From Lytechinus pictus (lineage: Eukaryota; Echinodermata; Echinoidea; Temnopleuroida; Toxopneustidae), in NCBI RefSeq assembly GCF_037042905.1, contig NC_087247.1, positions 41,081,920 through 41,145,919 of the forward strand: DNA of 64,000 nt, given 5' to 3'. The first letter of the stretch is position 1. Every line of letters begins with the position of its first letter. Under the pieces are notes generated by a model that was not told the origin of the DNA, did no database searches, and worked only from the letters and a program-made list of their open reading frames with translations. The position numbers were made by a program, and so were the translations under genes. This document shows, piece by piece, positions 12,050 to 24,700 of this stretch.

Positions 12050-12320
12050 TGTGTTCGGACAGGTTGTGTGTCCGGACAATCGATTTTAAACAGACATTTG
12101 GGAAAGTTAACGGGAAAAATTCCATCAATTTTTAGTGAGAACAGTTAAGCAATATTATAGAGAACAAAAGTGAAGAAGATTGCAACTTATTGAATTTTTA
12201 TTTTTTGTGTGGCCATGGACCTAGTACCGGTACTAGTACTCTGACATGGTACCAAAGTAAAGAAGGCTTCAAAATTTGAAGTGTCCAGTCACCCCACCGG
12301 ACAACCCATATACCGGCACT
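12050..12320. repeat. Dispersed repeat with GTCCGGACA ends (copy 1)
   Basis: It contains GTGTGTCCGGACAATCGAT, AAGAAGATTGCAA and TGAAGTGTCCAGTCACCC. An inverted related copy lies at 61060–61275. The class is unknown. Confidence 0.45.
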
Positions 12321-12668
12321 TGGACACGTTTGACTATATCATCTAACTTCGTTAAAGATCTCTAGATCTATGGACCAACTTGATATCCCCAAAATACTGA
12401 ATTGGTAATAACAGGTCATCAATTGTATGAATTAGAAGGGGAAAACAACATCCCGGCCAGTCGAGAAAGAGGAGAGTTAAAAGCTGGAGAAAATAGTGAG
12501 AATTAAAGTCACACACACACAGATCATGATTCTGAAGTATACAATGGGTAATATTCTGATAAATAAACTCATTAATTTTATGCATTTTATCCTTTAAATG
12601 ACAAATATTTAAATCTGTTCCAAAATGATATGATTGGTTTTAATCCCAATTCAATATAATTTAAAGCC

Positions 12669-12735
12669 TGGAGTAGGATTTGAACCCATGATTCGCTGAT
12701 TAGGAGATGGAGTAAAAACCACTACACCATACACA
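12669..12735 (-). repeat. tRNA-derived SINE head (tRNA-like, not a functional tRNA)
   Basis: On the minus strand the A-box-like ATGGTGTAGTGGTTTTTACT and the B-box GGGTTCAAATCCTACTCC have tRNA spacing. This is the RNA polymerase III promoter layout of tRNA-derived SINEs. The acceptor stem does not pair convincingly. Confidence 0.6.
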
Positions 12736-12739
12736 ACAT

Positions 12740-13790
12740 GAGCCTGCGTACAGCTCAAGATGTACAGGTGTACCACTGCATCTGTCAATTTCAATTGTTA
12801 TGCTTTTGCGACTTTCAGTTTTCATTGAAATCAACTTGGCCTTTGATTCTCTAATAACACTACCACATAAAACATTTTCCTAAGTGACAATTGTCTTTAA
12901 AGACATATAAACTTTCATGACTTTATTCATTGAAGGTGAGTCTGTGCCTCTTTCACACACTTTGTTTAAAAATCCAAGGACCTCTTTCTCTTGATCAATG
13001 CCTAGATGGATGTAAACAAGTATGAACACACCAAAATCAATATGTAAAATGATTAGATTGATAGTATACTTTATTCAAAATACGCATTACCTTTGAGGTT
13101 GCATATATTACATAGCAAAACATTATCTTATCAAATATAATGCATATCTGACTGCTTATTTCAAATACCCTAAAATCTGGGGGTTTTTTTAAACAATTTT
13201 GTTTTACCTATGTAGCAGCCAGGGGATAAAAAAGGGTGGATCACCCCTCCCCCATGACCTTCACTGCCAATTGCATGTTGGTAACAAATAGTGACATGAA
13301 CATCTTCCCTGCAGGAATCTTAATATTTAAAAAAAGGCTTATATGAATCATTTCTTATTTAGGGTTCTATTATGCGAATAATAATTGATGAATAGAATCA
13401 TACTTATGCTGTAGATCATTAAATAAAGCTCTTTTTCAGTATATTCTTTGAAGAAAAAAATTGATAATCAATCAAAATAATCAAAATTATTCACTTCACT
13501 GATATACTTGTATAATTTGTTAACATAAATCATGTGAAGATTGATTCATCTAGATTTTACTAGGAAACTTCTCTCCACATAGTTTATAACTTGGCTTACA
13601 TTTTCAAGCTGTTTAACACAATTCTGTTGTACGTGATAATTAACTTTTCATTATTTTGCTCATACTTAAAACATAAACATGAATGGTTAATACATTACAG
13701 TATCTGAAAATATAGAATGGATTCTGATTGCTTATCAGATCTAGTATAAATCATTTCATATGTATTTGGAAGAAGCTGATTTAGACTATA
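12740..13790. other. No gene seen
   Basis: This is AT-rich intergenic DNA with scattered short ORFs of no recognisable family. I saw no repeat structure of note. Confidence 0.5.
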
Positions 13791-13794
13791 AAGA

Positions 13795-13944
13795 CAGGGG
13801 CCGCGGAATTCTAGGGGGATAGGTTGCCTCAGCCCAGCCCTTTTATAAATATTTTATAAATGTGTACAAAAAACATAAAAATTGCAATCTGATTGTGATT
13901 TTTTGCCCCATGCCCTCACTTTCAAAAACATTCCGCTGCCTCTG
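13795..13944. mobile_element. Short hAT-like MITE, probably decayed
   Basis: The imperfect inverted ends are CAGGGGCCGCGGAAT and ATTCCGCTGCCTCTG. A CAG…CTG terminus fits hAT-type elements, but the flanking 8-mers do not match. Confidence 0.4.
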
Positions 13945-15699
13945 AAAGGTAGTCCTCCAGTATCAAATTAACAATTTTCTACAGTCACAAGTTTTAACTC
14001 ATCAACAAAATCAAAGATACATAAGCCCACATTAGATAACAGAGTATAGTCACTATAGTCTATACCATAATTTTTTTGCAGAAATTGGAATAATGTATGT
14101 GCTTCTGTCACCTAATCAAGTTAACACAGCAAATGAACACAATTCTTAAATTTATTACAATAACATGACTGAATCACTACTCCATTGTGACAGCAGCGCT
14201 GGTGACAAGTGCTTGAATGCAAAATTTGTATGTAAACCAGTTTGCAAGATTTCAAAACAAGACAAACAACTAAAAACCAGACTAGTACCTGTCTACATAT
14301 AATATTTAATTCAAACCCAAACCCTGAATAATTTGGATAAATCAAGACTTGTAAGCATTGTTGCAGGTGTACATGCTTTGTTACCTGATCATACACTGTC
14401 ATTTTACAAACACCATAATGAACACTTGTTAAATTAATCTTAATAAACATATATTTAATTGAATTAAATGTTCATAATAGTACAATACAAAGAAACAACA
14501 GGCCAAAAAAAGTACTAAAGATGAGTAAGCAAGGGTGGATGCAAGATATTAAGGAGGGAGGGTTCAGAAACTCTATATACATTTCTCCCTCATAATCTTT
14601 TTTCTTTTGATTTTTGAGGGGTGAAGGGGACCACTTTGGGAAACAATTAAGGAATAGTAGGCCTCCCCCACCCCTATGTGTTGCTGTGTCCACTACACAA
14701 CGGTACATCTCTAACAGCTAATCAATTACCTCCCAAAAATTCTCCATTTGAGATTATTACCAAGTACCTATTTGCTCCATCCAAGTTCAGAATGGGAAAT
14801 ATTATCACCACAGTTAGAGCAAACCAAGGAACTAAACACCTACTGCATGTGGCCTATGTACCCATTCTCAATGACAGCATTTTCCCTTTATTTCAGTATA
14901 ATGAAGAAGTATGGCAATTATTACACATCATTCACACTGCGAATAGTCTGCTCAACCCCAGGATATCTGTGAGACTTGACCCCAAAAATATTGGGTTAAG
15001 TCTAATCTCCTCCTTACCAACTTATTTTTGCCAAGATTGACCAACCCACATTAACCAACTATACAAAAAAAGCAGAAGACAATTACTGTGCGATGTGATA
15101 CTATGTAATAACATGCATGCCTTAGTAGATAGCTCAGGATTAAGAATTGCTAGTGTGAAAGACAAATATATATCTTGGGTTTAAGGATGGAAAATGAGAT
15201 TGAAAAGCTTATGTTTACAACTCAAGATGAACAAACGAATAACAAATGAACACTTTGTTGAATATTACATTCATACAAATAAATTTCTGAGCTATGTTTT
15301 GTAATCTCATAATCACTTTGCTTTCATTTGTGATATGTAATTATTTTACATATTTCAAAACGAATAGCGACTTGAAACAATAAATATCATACAAAAAGAA
15401 GAAACCACATGACTGTAATAAGTTCATAAGTAATGCTAAGGCATCAAAATGACAATATAACGATTTTCATAAAGATTTCATAATATAGAGATATACATAA
15501 AATACAGCTTTATCTAATTCAGTACTCAATTAAAAGTGGAAAGTATTGTACTGAATCAATGTATATGAAAAGGGGTAGATATTGATGGAGAATCTGGCCA
15601 GTCAGTAGTGGAGTCCAGATATGCAACAGCTATTAAGTAAGGTTGGATGCTGTGTCAAAATCTGGCAGTATTCAATTGCACTTATCTTCAAAATCAGTT
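13945..15699. other. No gene seen between hAT-like repeat and DNPEP stop
   Basis: The region includes the DNPEP 3' UTR of unknown length. Open frames near 14121–14450 and 14678–15040 show no recognisable domain or splice context. Confidence 0.5.
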
Positions 15700-15750
15700 T
15701 CAGTCCACAATCACTCTTTCATCAACAGAGGGGAAGTCTTCAAAGAAAGC
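15700..15750 (-). CDS. DNPEP: DNPEP exon 14, C-terminus and stop
   Basis: The exon is 51 bp after an atccacag acceptor. It encodes [16 protein letters not shown] then TGA, matching human GFFELFPSLSHNLLVD. I saw no convincing AATAAA on the minus strand within several hundred bases downstream, so the 3' end is unplaced. Confidence 0.93.
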   Translation of the reverse strand, partial: AFFEDFPSVDERVIVD

Positions 15751-18700
15751 CTGTGGATAAGATTAGAGAAAGAATGATTTTCTTATGTAAGAGGCAAGAA
15801 ATCTATAATTGTCTTTGCCTGCCAAATAATCTGCATATTTTATGATCATTGCTACTTAGTGAGAAGATCTAAAGCAGATCCTTTTGAATTATTATGAAGT
15901 CTACTGTATCTATTCATGCTACCATGAACAGTACCTCTACATCTTGTCAACAAAAAAGGGATCTTTATGTAGTTAAAGAGATACTGAAAAATAAGGCTTC
16001 ATGAGATGAAAGTATACTTTGGATATAATCTATGAAAAGTAGAAATCTTGCATTTGCAGTTTGTTCACACAACAGATTGATTTCATTTTTTACAAATTAG
16101 TCAATACGCTAAAGAATACTTCTGCCCACTTATTTTGTTTAAACAAAAAAAAATTCTCAAAAGTTATGCCATTTTGATTTTCGGCTGCTATGCAATTTTG
16201 ATTAAGAGTGAACTTTCCTTTGTAAGTAAAGTTTAACCTTTTGCTCACTACGCAAAGAAAAATCAGAAGAATTACCTCGAACCACTACTAAGTACTTACC
16301 ACTAAAGAAGGCAGCAGTTAGCAGCCAAAAATTTTGAGGTAATTCTTTTGATTTTTCTTTGTGTTGTGAGCAGAAGGTAAAATTTTACATATTTTCAACC
16401 AACACAGATGAACTTTCCTTTGTGTTTTATATAAAAATTTCGGTATCTCAAATTCAATTGATATATCAGGACATCCTCTTACAAAGCAAGGCAACTTGAT
16501 AGTGGGTGTTTCTTGCTAATTACACAAGTAAATCTTATTCAATATGTAAATCTGTACTGATGTTTTGTAATTTAACAGTACTGATCTATATTGAATTGAA
16601 TAGTCTTACCTTGCAGAGTTGGATAAGCTGTGAGACACCCGTTGTGCAGCTCATCTCTCGACAGGAATGCATACTGAGCATTGGGCAACCAAGATCTGCT
16701 GTCCTCAATCCTAGGTTTGATGCTATGATGGGACCAATTGTACTCCCACAAGGCATGTCGTTTCTTACCACAAATTCCTAAAAAACAAGGCAAATTCTAC
16801 CATGATTACAAAAACTTTATAACTTATTTTGATTATACACTGTCAGAGTACCATTATCAGTCCGTACAAATACAACATGTGAGTAATCAATCTTGATTGT
16901 TAATCAAACTTGGAATGGAATCAATTTTAAACTTTTTATATATTAAAAATTTTAAAGCAAAAATTCATGAGTTTCAGTGAGTAATAATTTCAATAGAAAG
17001 CTTTTTCGAAATTATTCACATGAAATTAAATGAATGTTGTGATATAATGAAATCTAGGCTGAAAACCAAATTATGCTGTAAAAAATAAACACATATGCAT
17101 ATGAGAAAAAGAATGCCAATTTTTTTTATTAATTACTGTGAAATCACTAAATTTTATCAGAATCATTTGGCACATCATATTTTCAAAAACAAATGCTTGG
17201 ACATTCGGTTTGGTGGATTTACTTCCAACTCATTTTGTGATCCTTACCAACAGCTACAATTTATGTTTACAAATTAGAATGAAAGAATCACTTTAATCAA
17301 AGATGATTATTTTGAATTATACAATTCTGGCTTGATTTATGTAAAGCAATATCATAATTAGAGTCCCTGAAAGAAAATTGAAAATTTCCATATAAAACTT
17401 GTTGTCAAGAGCAAAGTTGTATCATTCTCCACCCCCTTCTTTGAATAAAATCCTAACCACGCAATTGGTGGAGATAAAATGCTTGAAGACAAAAGATTAA
17501 ACAGAAATAGTCCTGTTTGCACATTCCATTCTCTTCTTGGAATCATACAAAGTTGAATGACATTATTTCTAAAGTTTAGTACTGCCCATACAAGGTACAC
17601 CATAATATTATTGCAGACTATGGGGTAGTCCACAAAGAAAAAAGAATTTTTATCATCTATATGTCTTACCTGAAGCGGAACATCAATCTTTTCTGCAATT
17701 AATTTAAGAATGGTGGAAGAGACTGCTGTGGTTGCATAGCGTTGATTGCTGTTGATCTTCAGAACAGGGCCCTAAGTAACAGACAAAACAGTATTACTAC
17801 TATAGCTTTGTTCAATGTAAGATGGGTAAATGAAATCATACAATACACTTTAGAAAACACTCCCTTTTAAAGCAAGCTTTCCAATAAATATTTTACAAAG
17901 AATTGGACATTCAGAAGCTAAAGCAAGCTATTCTTTAAAAAAAAATCTATTCAATTTGGATTCCAATAAACACAAAAGCCATTATGTAAATTTATGATTA
18001 ATAAATAAATAAATAAAAAATTTCAGATAAACATAGTATGTGATCAATATATTGTCAAATTAGTAGACATTTGCAGAAAACCAAGAGATTAGAGTGGTGG
18101 GAGAAGGGTGAAGAAACACTTTTAATGTTTGCAAACTGTTATGATATATTGAGTAATTATTGCTACAAAATCTTACCTTGTGTAGATTAATTCGATGATT
18201 TTCTTCGTGCTTTTCTCTGTAATAGACAGAGGGTTTTAGAGAAAGAAATAGAGAAAACAGGAAATCGAAAGAAAGAGAAAAATAAATAGAAAGTGAGAGA
18301 AAAGGAACACAGTTAATCATGTTTGATCTTCATGCAGAGAATATCTTCATAACATTGAAATGCAATCACCACAAAAGCTTATAATTTGAAGGATGATCAA
18401 GGTAACAACTTGCCACATGTATTTTTATCTGGTGGCCTCAAACTTTAAAATCATTATATTCAAGTATTTAAAATTCCCTTGATTTAACTACCTCCATCCA
18501 TTTCTTCCAATTCAAATTGAGAGATAAAGTATTAACATATCAAATAAACATTATCACACCCCTTGAATTATCTAATCAACCAGGGTATCATCGCATTATA
18601 TTGCATTTTGTCTTCAAACGTATTTAAATTAACCTTCTTACAAACCTTGTTAAACAATATAAATATCATCATGTTCATACTTACGCATAGTTTGGATGGA

Positions 18701-21700
18701 CAGCATGAGCCATATCAGCACTTAGAAGGAATGACTTAGGAACACACTCTTCAAAGGCTGTTTGGTGACTTCCAGCAGAGATCCTTCTCATAAAGTATTC
18801 AGCCAATGACGATTGTGCACCTTGAGCACTCATTGAACCGACCTACATCATTCAAGAAAGATCAAGGCAAAGGTATAAAAATACATGAATATCACAATTC
18901 ACTTCTAGAGTACTTCATATAAAATGTTTCAAAACACTTTATAAAGTATGATTATAAATACATCTCTAATGCGAAGTATTCTTTTGCAAACAACACTTTG
19001 GACTTTATAGAGTAAATTCATCTCACTTAAATGCAATGCACTTGTCTATGGCTAAGCTTTAATCTCTCATTCCATCCCAATATTAAGAACACAATATTAG
19101 GAACATTCCTTTTCAGTATTAATGAATACGATCTTTTATACAAAAACAATTTTTGAATGAGTGTGACCCCCCCCTCTACTTCAATACTAGTAATACAAAA
19201 TTTACTTTTATTGATGACACTCTCTGTGATTTCATATATCTTATAATCTTTTTTTCCTGCTGCTACTCTTATCAATATTCAAAATGACCTTCACCATCAT
19301 GCAACATTAGTGTAAATATGCATTTATAAAAAAAAAAATTCAAAATATATATAAATCATGATATTATTGAAGGATATCAGCTGGACTTCTTCACTTCAAA
19401 GAATTACATTTATGTGAATGTACCGAAAAATTACCAGCAAATATTTATTCAGGGAGAATGACAACCTTGGAACAAGTTAACTTGTGTGGAAACAGAAAAT
19501 AAAAGATCAATGAAAGTTTGGGAAAACTCAGACACAAAAAGAGAAAATTATGAGCACTTGAATGCTGATGAGAACACTATTGCTAAATGGAGATCCTATT
19601 GTCACACATGTAGAACTCAATCCTTGGACCAAAAAATATACCCATAAATATTACTTTTTGCTCATTCTTATATCATTTGAAACTTGTTACATGTCCTCCC
19701 ATAAAAAAACATGTGGTCTGTTGCAGAGAGAATAACATGTTAACACAACTAAAAAATCAACCTCAAATCCCACATGCACAATTTGGATTGGTGGAAAATC
19801 AAATTGCAATCAACTGCAACACATCCCTGCTGTACTGATAGATGAGATAAAAGAGACAATTTAAGTGGAATATGTACAAAGTAATGGGGGGAGTTGTTCA
19901 TATGTGACATCAGGTGGGTGTTTCATAAAGCTGTTCGTAAGTTAAGAGCGACTTAAAGAACGACTGGTGATCCTTTCTTGTGGTAAATGGTATTTTCATT
20001 GGCGATGGTTAAGCGCGTAAGAATTAAGAAAGGATTACCAGTCGTTCTTAACTTACGGATAGCTTTATGAAATGGCCCGCAGACATCTTAATTACATTGC
20101 CAATGGATGTGTCTCCTAGCATTACTGATCTCTATCAACATTAAAATACTTACAAGTTTATATTATTCATTCAACTTTTCTCAAACTTTCATTGATTTAC
20201 TTGATTTTTCTGTTTCATACAATTCAATTGGTTTCAAAGGCTTTATTCTCTTTTTTTTTACAAAAATAATATTTAGACTTCACGATATAAGTTTTCACTA
20301 TTGCTCAGTGTAGCAATTTTTATATTGAATTTTAGCATTTGAATGAAATATCAACAACAAAGATAACATAATGTAATGAATCAATTGAACCAATGGTTTT
20401 GTGATAATATCCTTTTACAGTCAAAGTTTGTACTGTTCTGATATTGAATCTCAATTGTCACCTTGAAATATAATTAGAAAATATAAACAATGAAGTTTGT
20501 GATGATGAAATGGACAGGTTGATATTACCTCTTCATTATCAAAGAGCATTACAGCTCTGATATTGGGATCCTCTTCAAGACTGTTGGAAGTTTCACAAGA
20601 GGCCACCAAACTCTGTACATATAAATCAACATAGACCATTATAAATAAACTATTTTCAACATAAACTTCATTTTCTAAAGTTTAAACCAATCAATCAAAT
20701 ATGTTTCATAAACATTGTTATCAATGGCAAGTGACAAGCTTATATTACAAGCTACTGAAATCCTGCAATATTATTTGTCAATTAGCGAAGTATTTTGACC
20801 ACAAGACATATGAAACTGGGCATAAGACAATAATTTATATTTATAAATGACCTCTATAAAACACCCAATCATGGTAACAGACCAAGAAGATTTTACGTCA
20901 TGTAAATAATAGAGTATGTAAGGACACCATTTGTACGATAAGTAAACAAGCTCTTGTGGGGTTATATGTCATCTTTAACCCTATCTAGGCAGGGGCCTCT
21001 GAGGCCCCCAACGATTCACGCAATATTTTCGCCGTGCGAAATTTTTTGCCCGTGCCGCTCGCTGACTTTTTACTTTCACCTTTGAGACCAATTTTGCGAC
21101 ACCCAGGTACACGGTTCCGAAATTCACAACATTTTGTAAGTGCATGTCAGACTACATGTTGCTCAAAAACGTGATTTCGTGTATAAAGGCAATGCAAATT
21201 GTGCTTTCAACCAAAAATCATAAAAGTATGATTATTTTCAATTTTGGTTGTCTAAATGGATATGTTTTATGCTGTTTGCGATCTCAAAAGTGTCCCAGAC
21301 AAAGTTCATCGAAAAAACAATGAAAAACAAAAGGTCTTAAAAACAAAGAAATATGTAATTGCAAAATACTATATGATACATAAGAAGTTGATCCGATATC
21401 GCAATTTTTTCACCTAGATTTGCTAAGAACACCATAAAGAGCTTATATTAAAAAAATATATTATTTTTTAGCTTTATTTAGGGAATTAGAAGAAAAAGTA
21501 TGATTTTGCATACTAATGACGCATAAATTAGCATAATTACTTCGTAATAATTTGCATGAAATAATTTACGATACAATTTTGTAGATTATGCCCCAGACAA
21601 CCTGCGTGCCAATTTTCAGCGCGATCGACATCTCCTCTCTATGCTCTCTCATTTCAGTTGTAAGGGTGTGTACTTAATCTACTATTTCAATTCTCTTTTC

Positions 21701-24700
21701 TGCAATGTACAATCATTTTATGGAAATTTTATTGTTGTATAATATATATTGTGTATCTGTAATTTTTTTATTAGTCCTGTACTTCGTCCTAAAGAAACAA
21801 GTAATCTGGACTTATTTTCATTGTATGTATCTTCCCTATTTTGGTTTTGAATGAAGAAATAAAAAAAAAAGACTGTAAGAAAATTAGTGAGAGAAATAAA
21901 TGATATTTAATAGATTTATATGTCGTATCCACAAACCAATCTCAAATTGAAAATGTACACACACACACACGGTAAAGACCGAGAAATCTATCAACAAAAT
22001 ATGATCTGACCTGAATTGCACCAAACGAGCAGAAGAGATTATCCAAGCGTGGTGAGTAAATGAATTCACTCAAGGCTCCTCCAACTACCTGTTACAAAAA
22101 CATAAATAAAACTTAGTATCCTCGTCTTATTTTTTATGAAAAATTATAGATCAAAACAAAACCTCCACAACCAACATTATTACATTAGCTGAAACTCTGA
22201 ATTGTTTTTATCCCTTCCAAATTCATAGTAATTGCATTTCTCATATACACAGTCTGAAGCATGGAATGTTGTATATTATATCTTGAAATTTTAAGCCCAT
22301 TCCATGCTTGGGACAGATTTTATATCAAAAGATGGAAAAATGCAGATATTCTATTTTTATTGAGCACCTGATCACCAATAAAAAAAAAAAATTTCTTGTA
22401 AAATAACAAGATAATGAAAAAAAAGTCATCTTTATTTCATACTTTCCCCATAGCACCTCTTTATAACATGCATGTTTATAATCCTGTAATCAATTCGAAT
22501 GGTGACGTGCATCCTTACCAAAACTTAGAAAACAGGCTTTAAAAAGAGCAACTTACTGCAGGTTGTGTGTCAGCAACACAGAGCTCAAAGTCCATGATAT
22601 CAGATAGAGAGGATCCAAGTTCAGCTGCCAGCAGATTTAACAGGACAGGGGAATGTTTCGCATTCTGTTAAAGAATTTTGAATAGAAAAATACATAAACA
22701 GTGATCCAAACTTTTTAAGCCCAATTCCAGTTGTTGTAAGACCTAAAAAAATAATTGCATACAGTTTCTTTAGTTTAGATTGTTAGAAAGCAAGAAAAGG
22801 GCAAAACATGACATTTTGCCTTAACAAAATGAATGAACAAAATTGGCAAAATTAGGCCAAACCTATCACAAGTGAGCAGAGAACATAAAGGTAAAAAGTC
22901 TTGGTTTTGGATTTACACATAAAAACAAACAAGAGATCTCTTGGCCAATTTGTCATTCTGAAGCACATCTTAGGTTAAAAGTATTAATTTGCCCTAGAGT
23001 ATATCAGAATTGTATTTCAGAAATACACTGAAATTCCCAAGGATCTGAGTGGAAAAAATCAGACATTTTCATAATCATATATTTTTCTTCATTGCAGAAA
23101 ATTAGACATTATACCTAAGTTTCAGAACAACAGTGGGCTTTATCCCACCATCAAGTAATATCAAGTAGTTATAATATTTAAAATAATCATCAATTTCAAT
23201 GCAACCAAACCTTCCCCGTTTCCCTTAGGATGAATTCACCAATTAAATAGACTTTCTTCCCATTACCTTCCTTTTGAGGATTAAGGAATTTATAGTGACA
23301 TGAATCAAGATCAGAAATACAAGAATTCAAATCATATATACTTTCATTTCAATTTTACAAACAGGTGGTGACTTTTTACTTACCCGGTATTACTGATTCT
23401 TAATGAAGATTCTAGTGTTTTTTCAACATATATCTTGGTAATGCTTTCCTTTCATGAAACACAGCCCTTAAATATTTACCACATGCGATTCTTGAGAATT
23501 TGTTTTATACCAAAAAGAAACAACAACAAAAAAGAAAAATCATTTTCATTGAAGACTTGATAAAAAGAAAATGAGAGAGTATAGTTGTAAATTGGCAGGC
23601 ATTGTACAAGGTTTGTTTCTTCAATTCTTACCAAGGCAGCAGGCACTGAAATATCCTTGTTACTTTCATCAACAACTTTCTCCAGCTGTGCAGTGATGCT
23701 TGTTGCCAAAACAGGCTTCCTTTAATCATACAAATTACAAAATGATGCAACATTAAAGATCTCATTAATTTAATGTTTTAGTTCAGCCACATCTACTACA
23801 ATAGTAAATTAAACCTGAAAAAAAAAATTGTACATAACTTTAATACACACACTTTTCGCCAAAAGCTAGCTTTTCATATTTTACTTTTATTCAAAGGACT
23901 CTTCCAAAGATGGTTACATTTTAATTGTACAGCTTTACATGATTTTGATGAATGTATCTAATTTCTATTTAATCCACATAAAGGGGCCATTCCACTCTGC
24001 CGATCTTGTTAGGATTTGGAAAACCTGCACATCGAGCAGGATCGGGGGAAAATGAACCTTTTACATGGAGCCAGAGAAAAATACTTTGCAGGAACAGAAT
24101 TAAGCGGGGGCTTATTTACGTCCACACGCCGCTGTTAGTACATCTGGGGCCCGTTGCATAAAACTTTTTACCTGAGAAAACTCAGGTTGTTTTTATTACC
24201 AGACTTTTTGCCCTGTGTTAAAGTCAATGGCAGAAATCAGACTAACCTTAGTTTTCAGTTTTTACCAGAGTTTTCTCAGGTAAATAGTTTTATGCAACAG
24301 GCCCCAGGAAAGACCAGGTTACGCTCAACACACGACTGTGTACTATGCCATTAGTGTTTCCCACTTTCCCCACAATTCAAAATGGGTGATTTCTGATTTG
24401 GGAAAATTTCACGCCGATCACAGCTATCTGAATAAGTGCCTGCTCTTACCCTGTCCTCGCAATGCGGTTGCTACGCTGCTTCCGATTTCAACCGAGATCC
24501 TATCCCGCCCTCCGTCTATCTACTGAACGGGATGGATCTGGATTTCAGATCATGATAATGAAACGGCCCCTTAACCAAAGAAAATAGAAAGTGGAAAAAT
24601 CAAAAGCTAACAGAGATGGCAAAATAGATCCCCAAGATTACTTTCTCAGTGACAGAACTTTCCATTCTAATTGTCTAAATGTAGTAAGCTTTGCTTCTGC

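Noticed and set aside
12669..12735. A functional tRNA gene
   Set aside because: Only the A- and B-box regions look right; the acceptor stem does not pair, so a SINE is more likely.
14678..15040. 120-residue plus-strand ORF near the DNPEP 3' end
   Set aside because: No recognisable domain; lies in the likely 3' UTR or intergenic DNA in antisense.
16764..16772. GTAAGA inside DNPEP exon 13 as a splice donor
   Set aside because: Reading through it gives the conserved VVRND sequence and keeps the frame, so it is coding.
16506..16781. Plus-strand ORF overlapping DNPEP exon 13
   Set aside because: It is the antisense shadow of a conserved coding exon.
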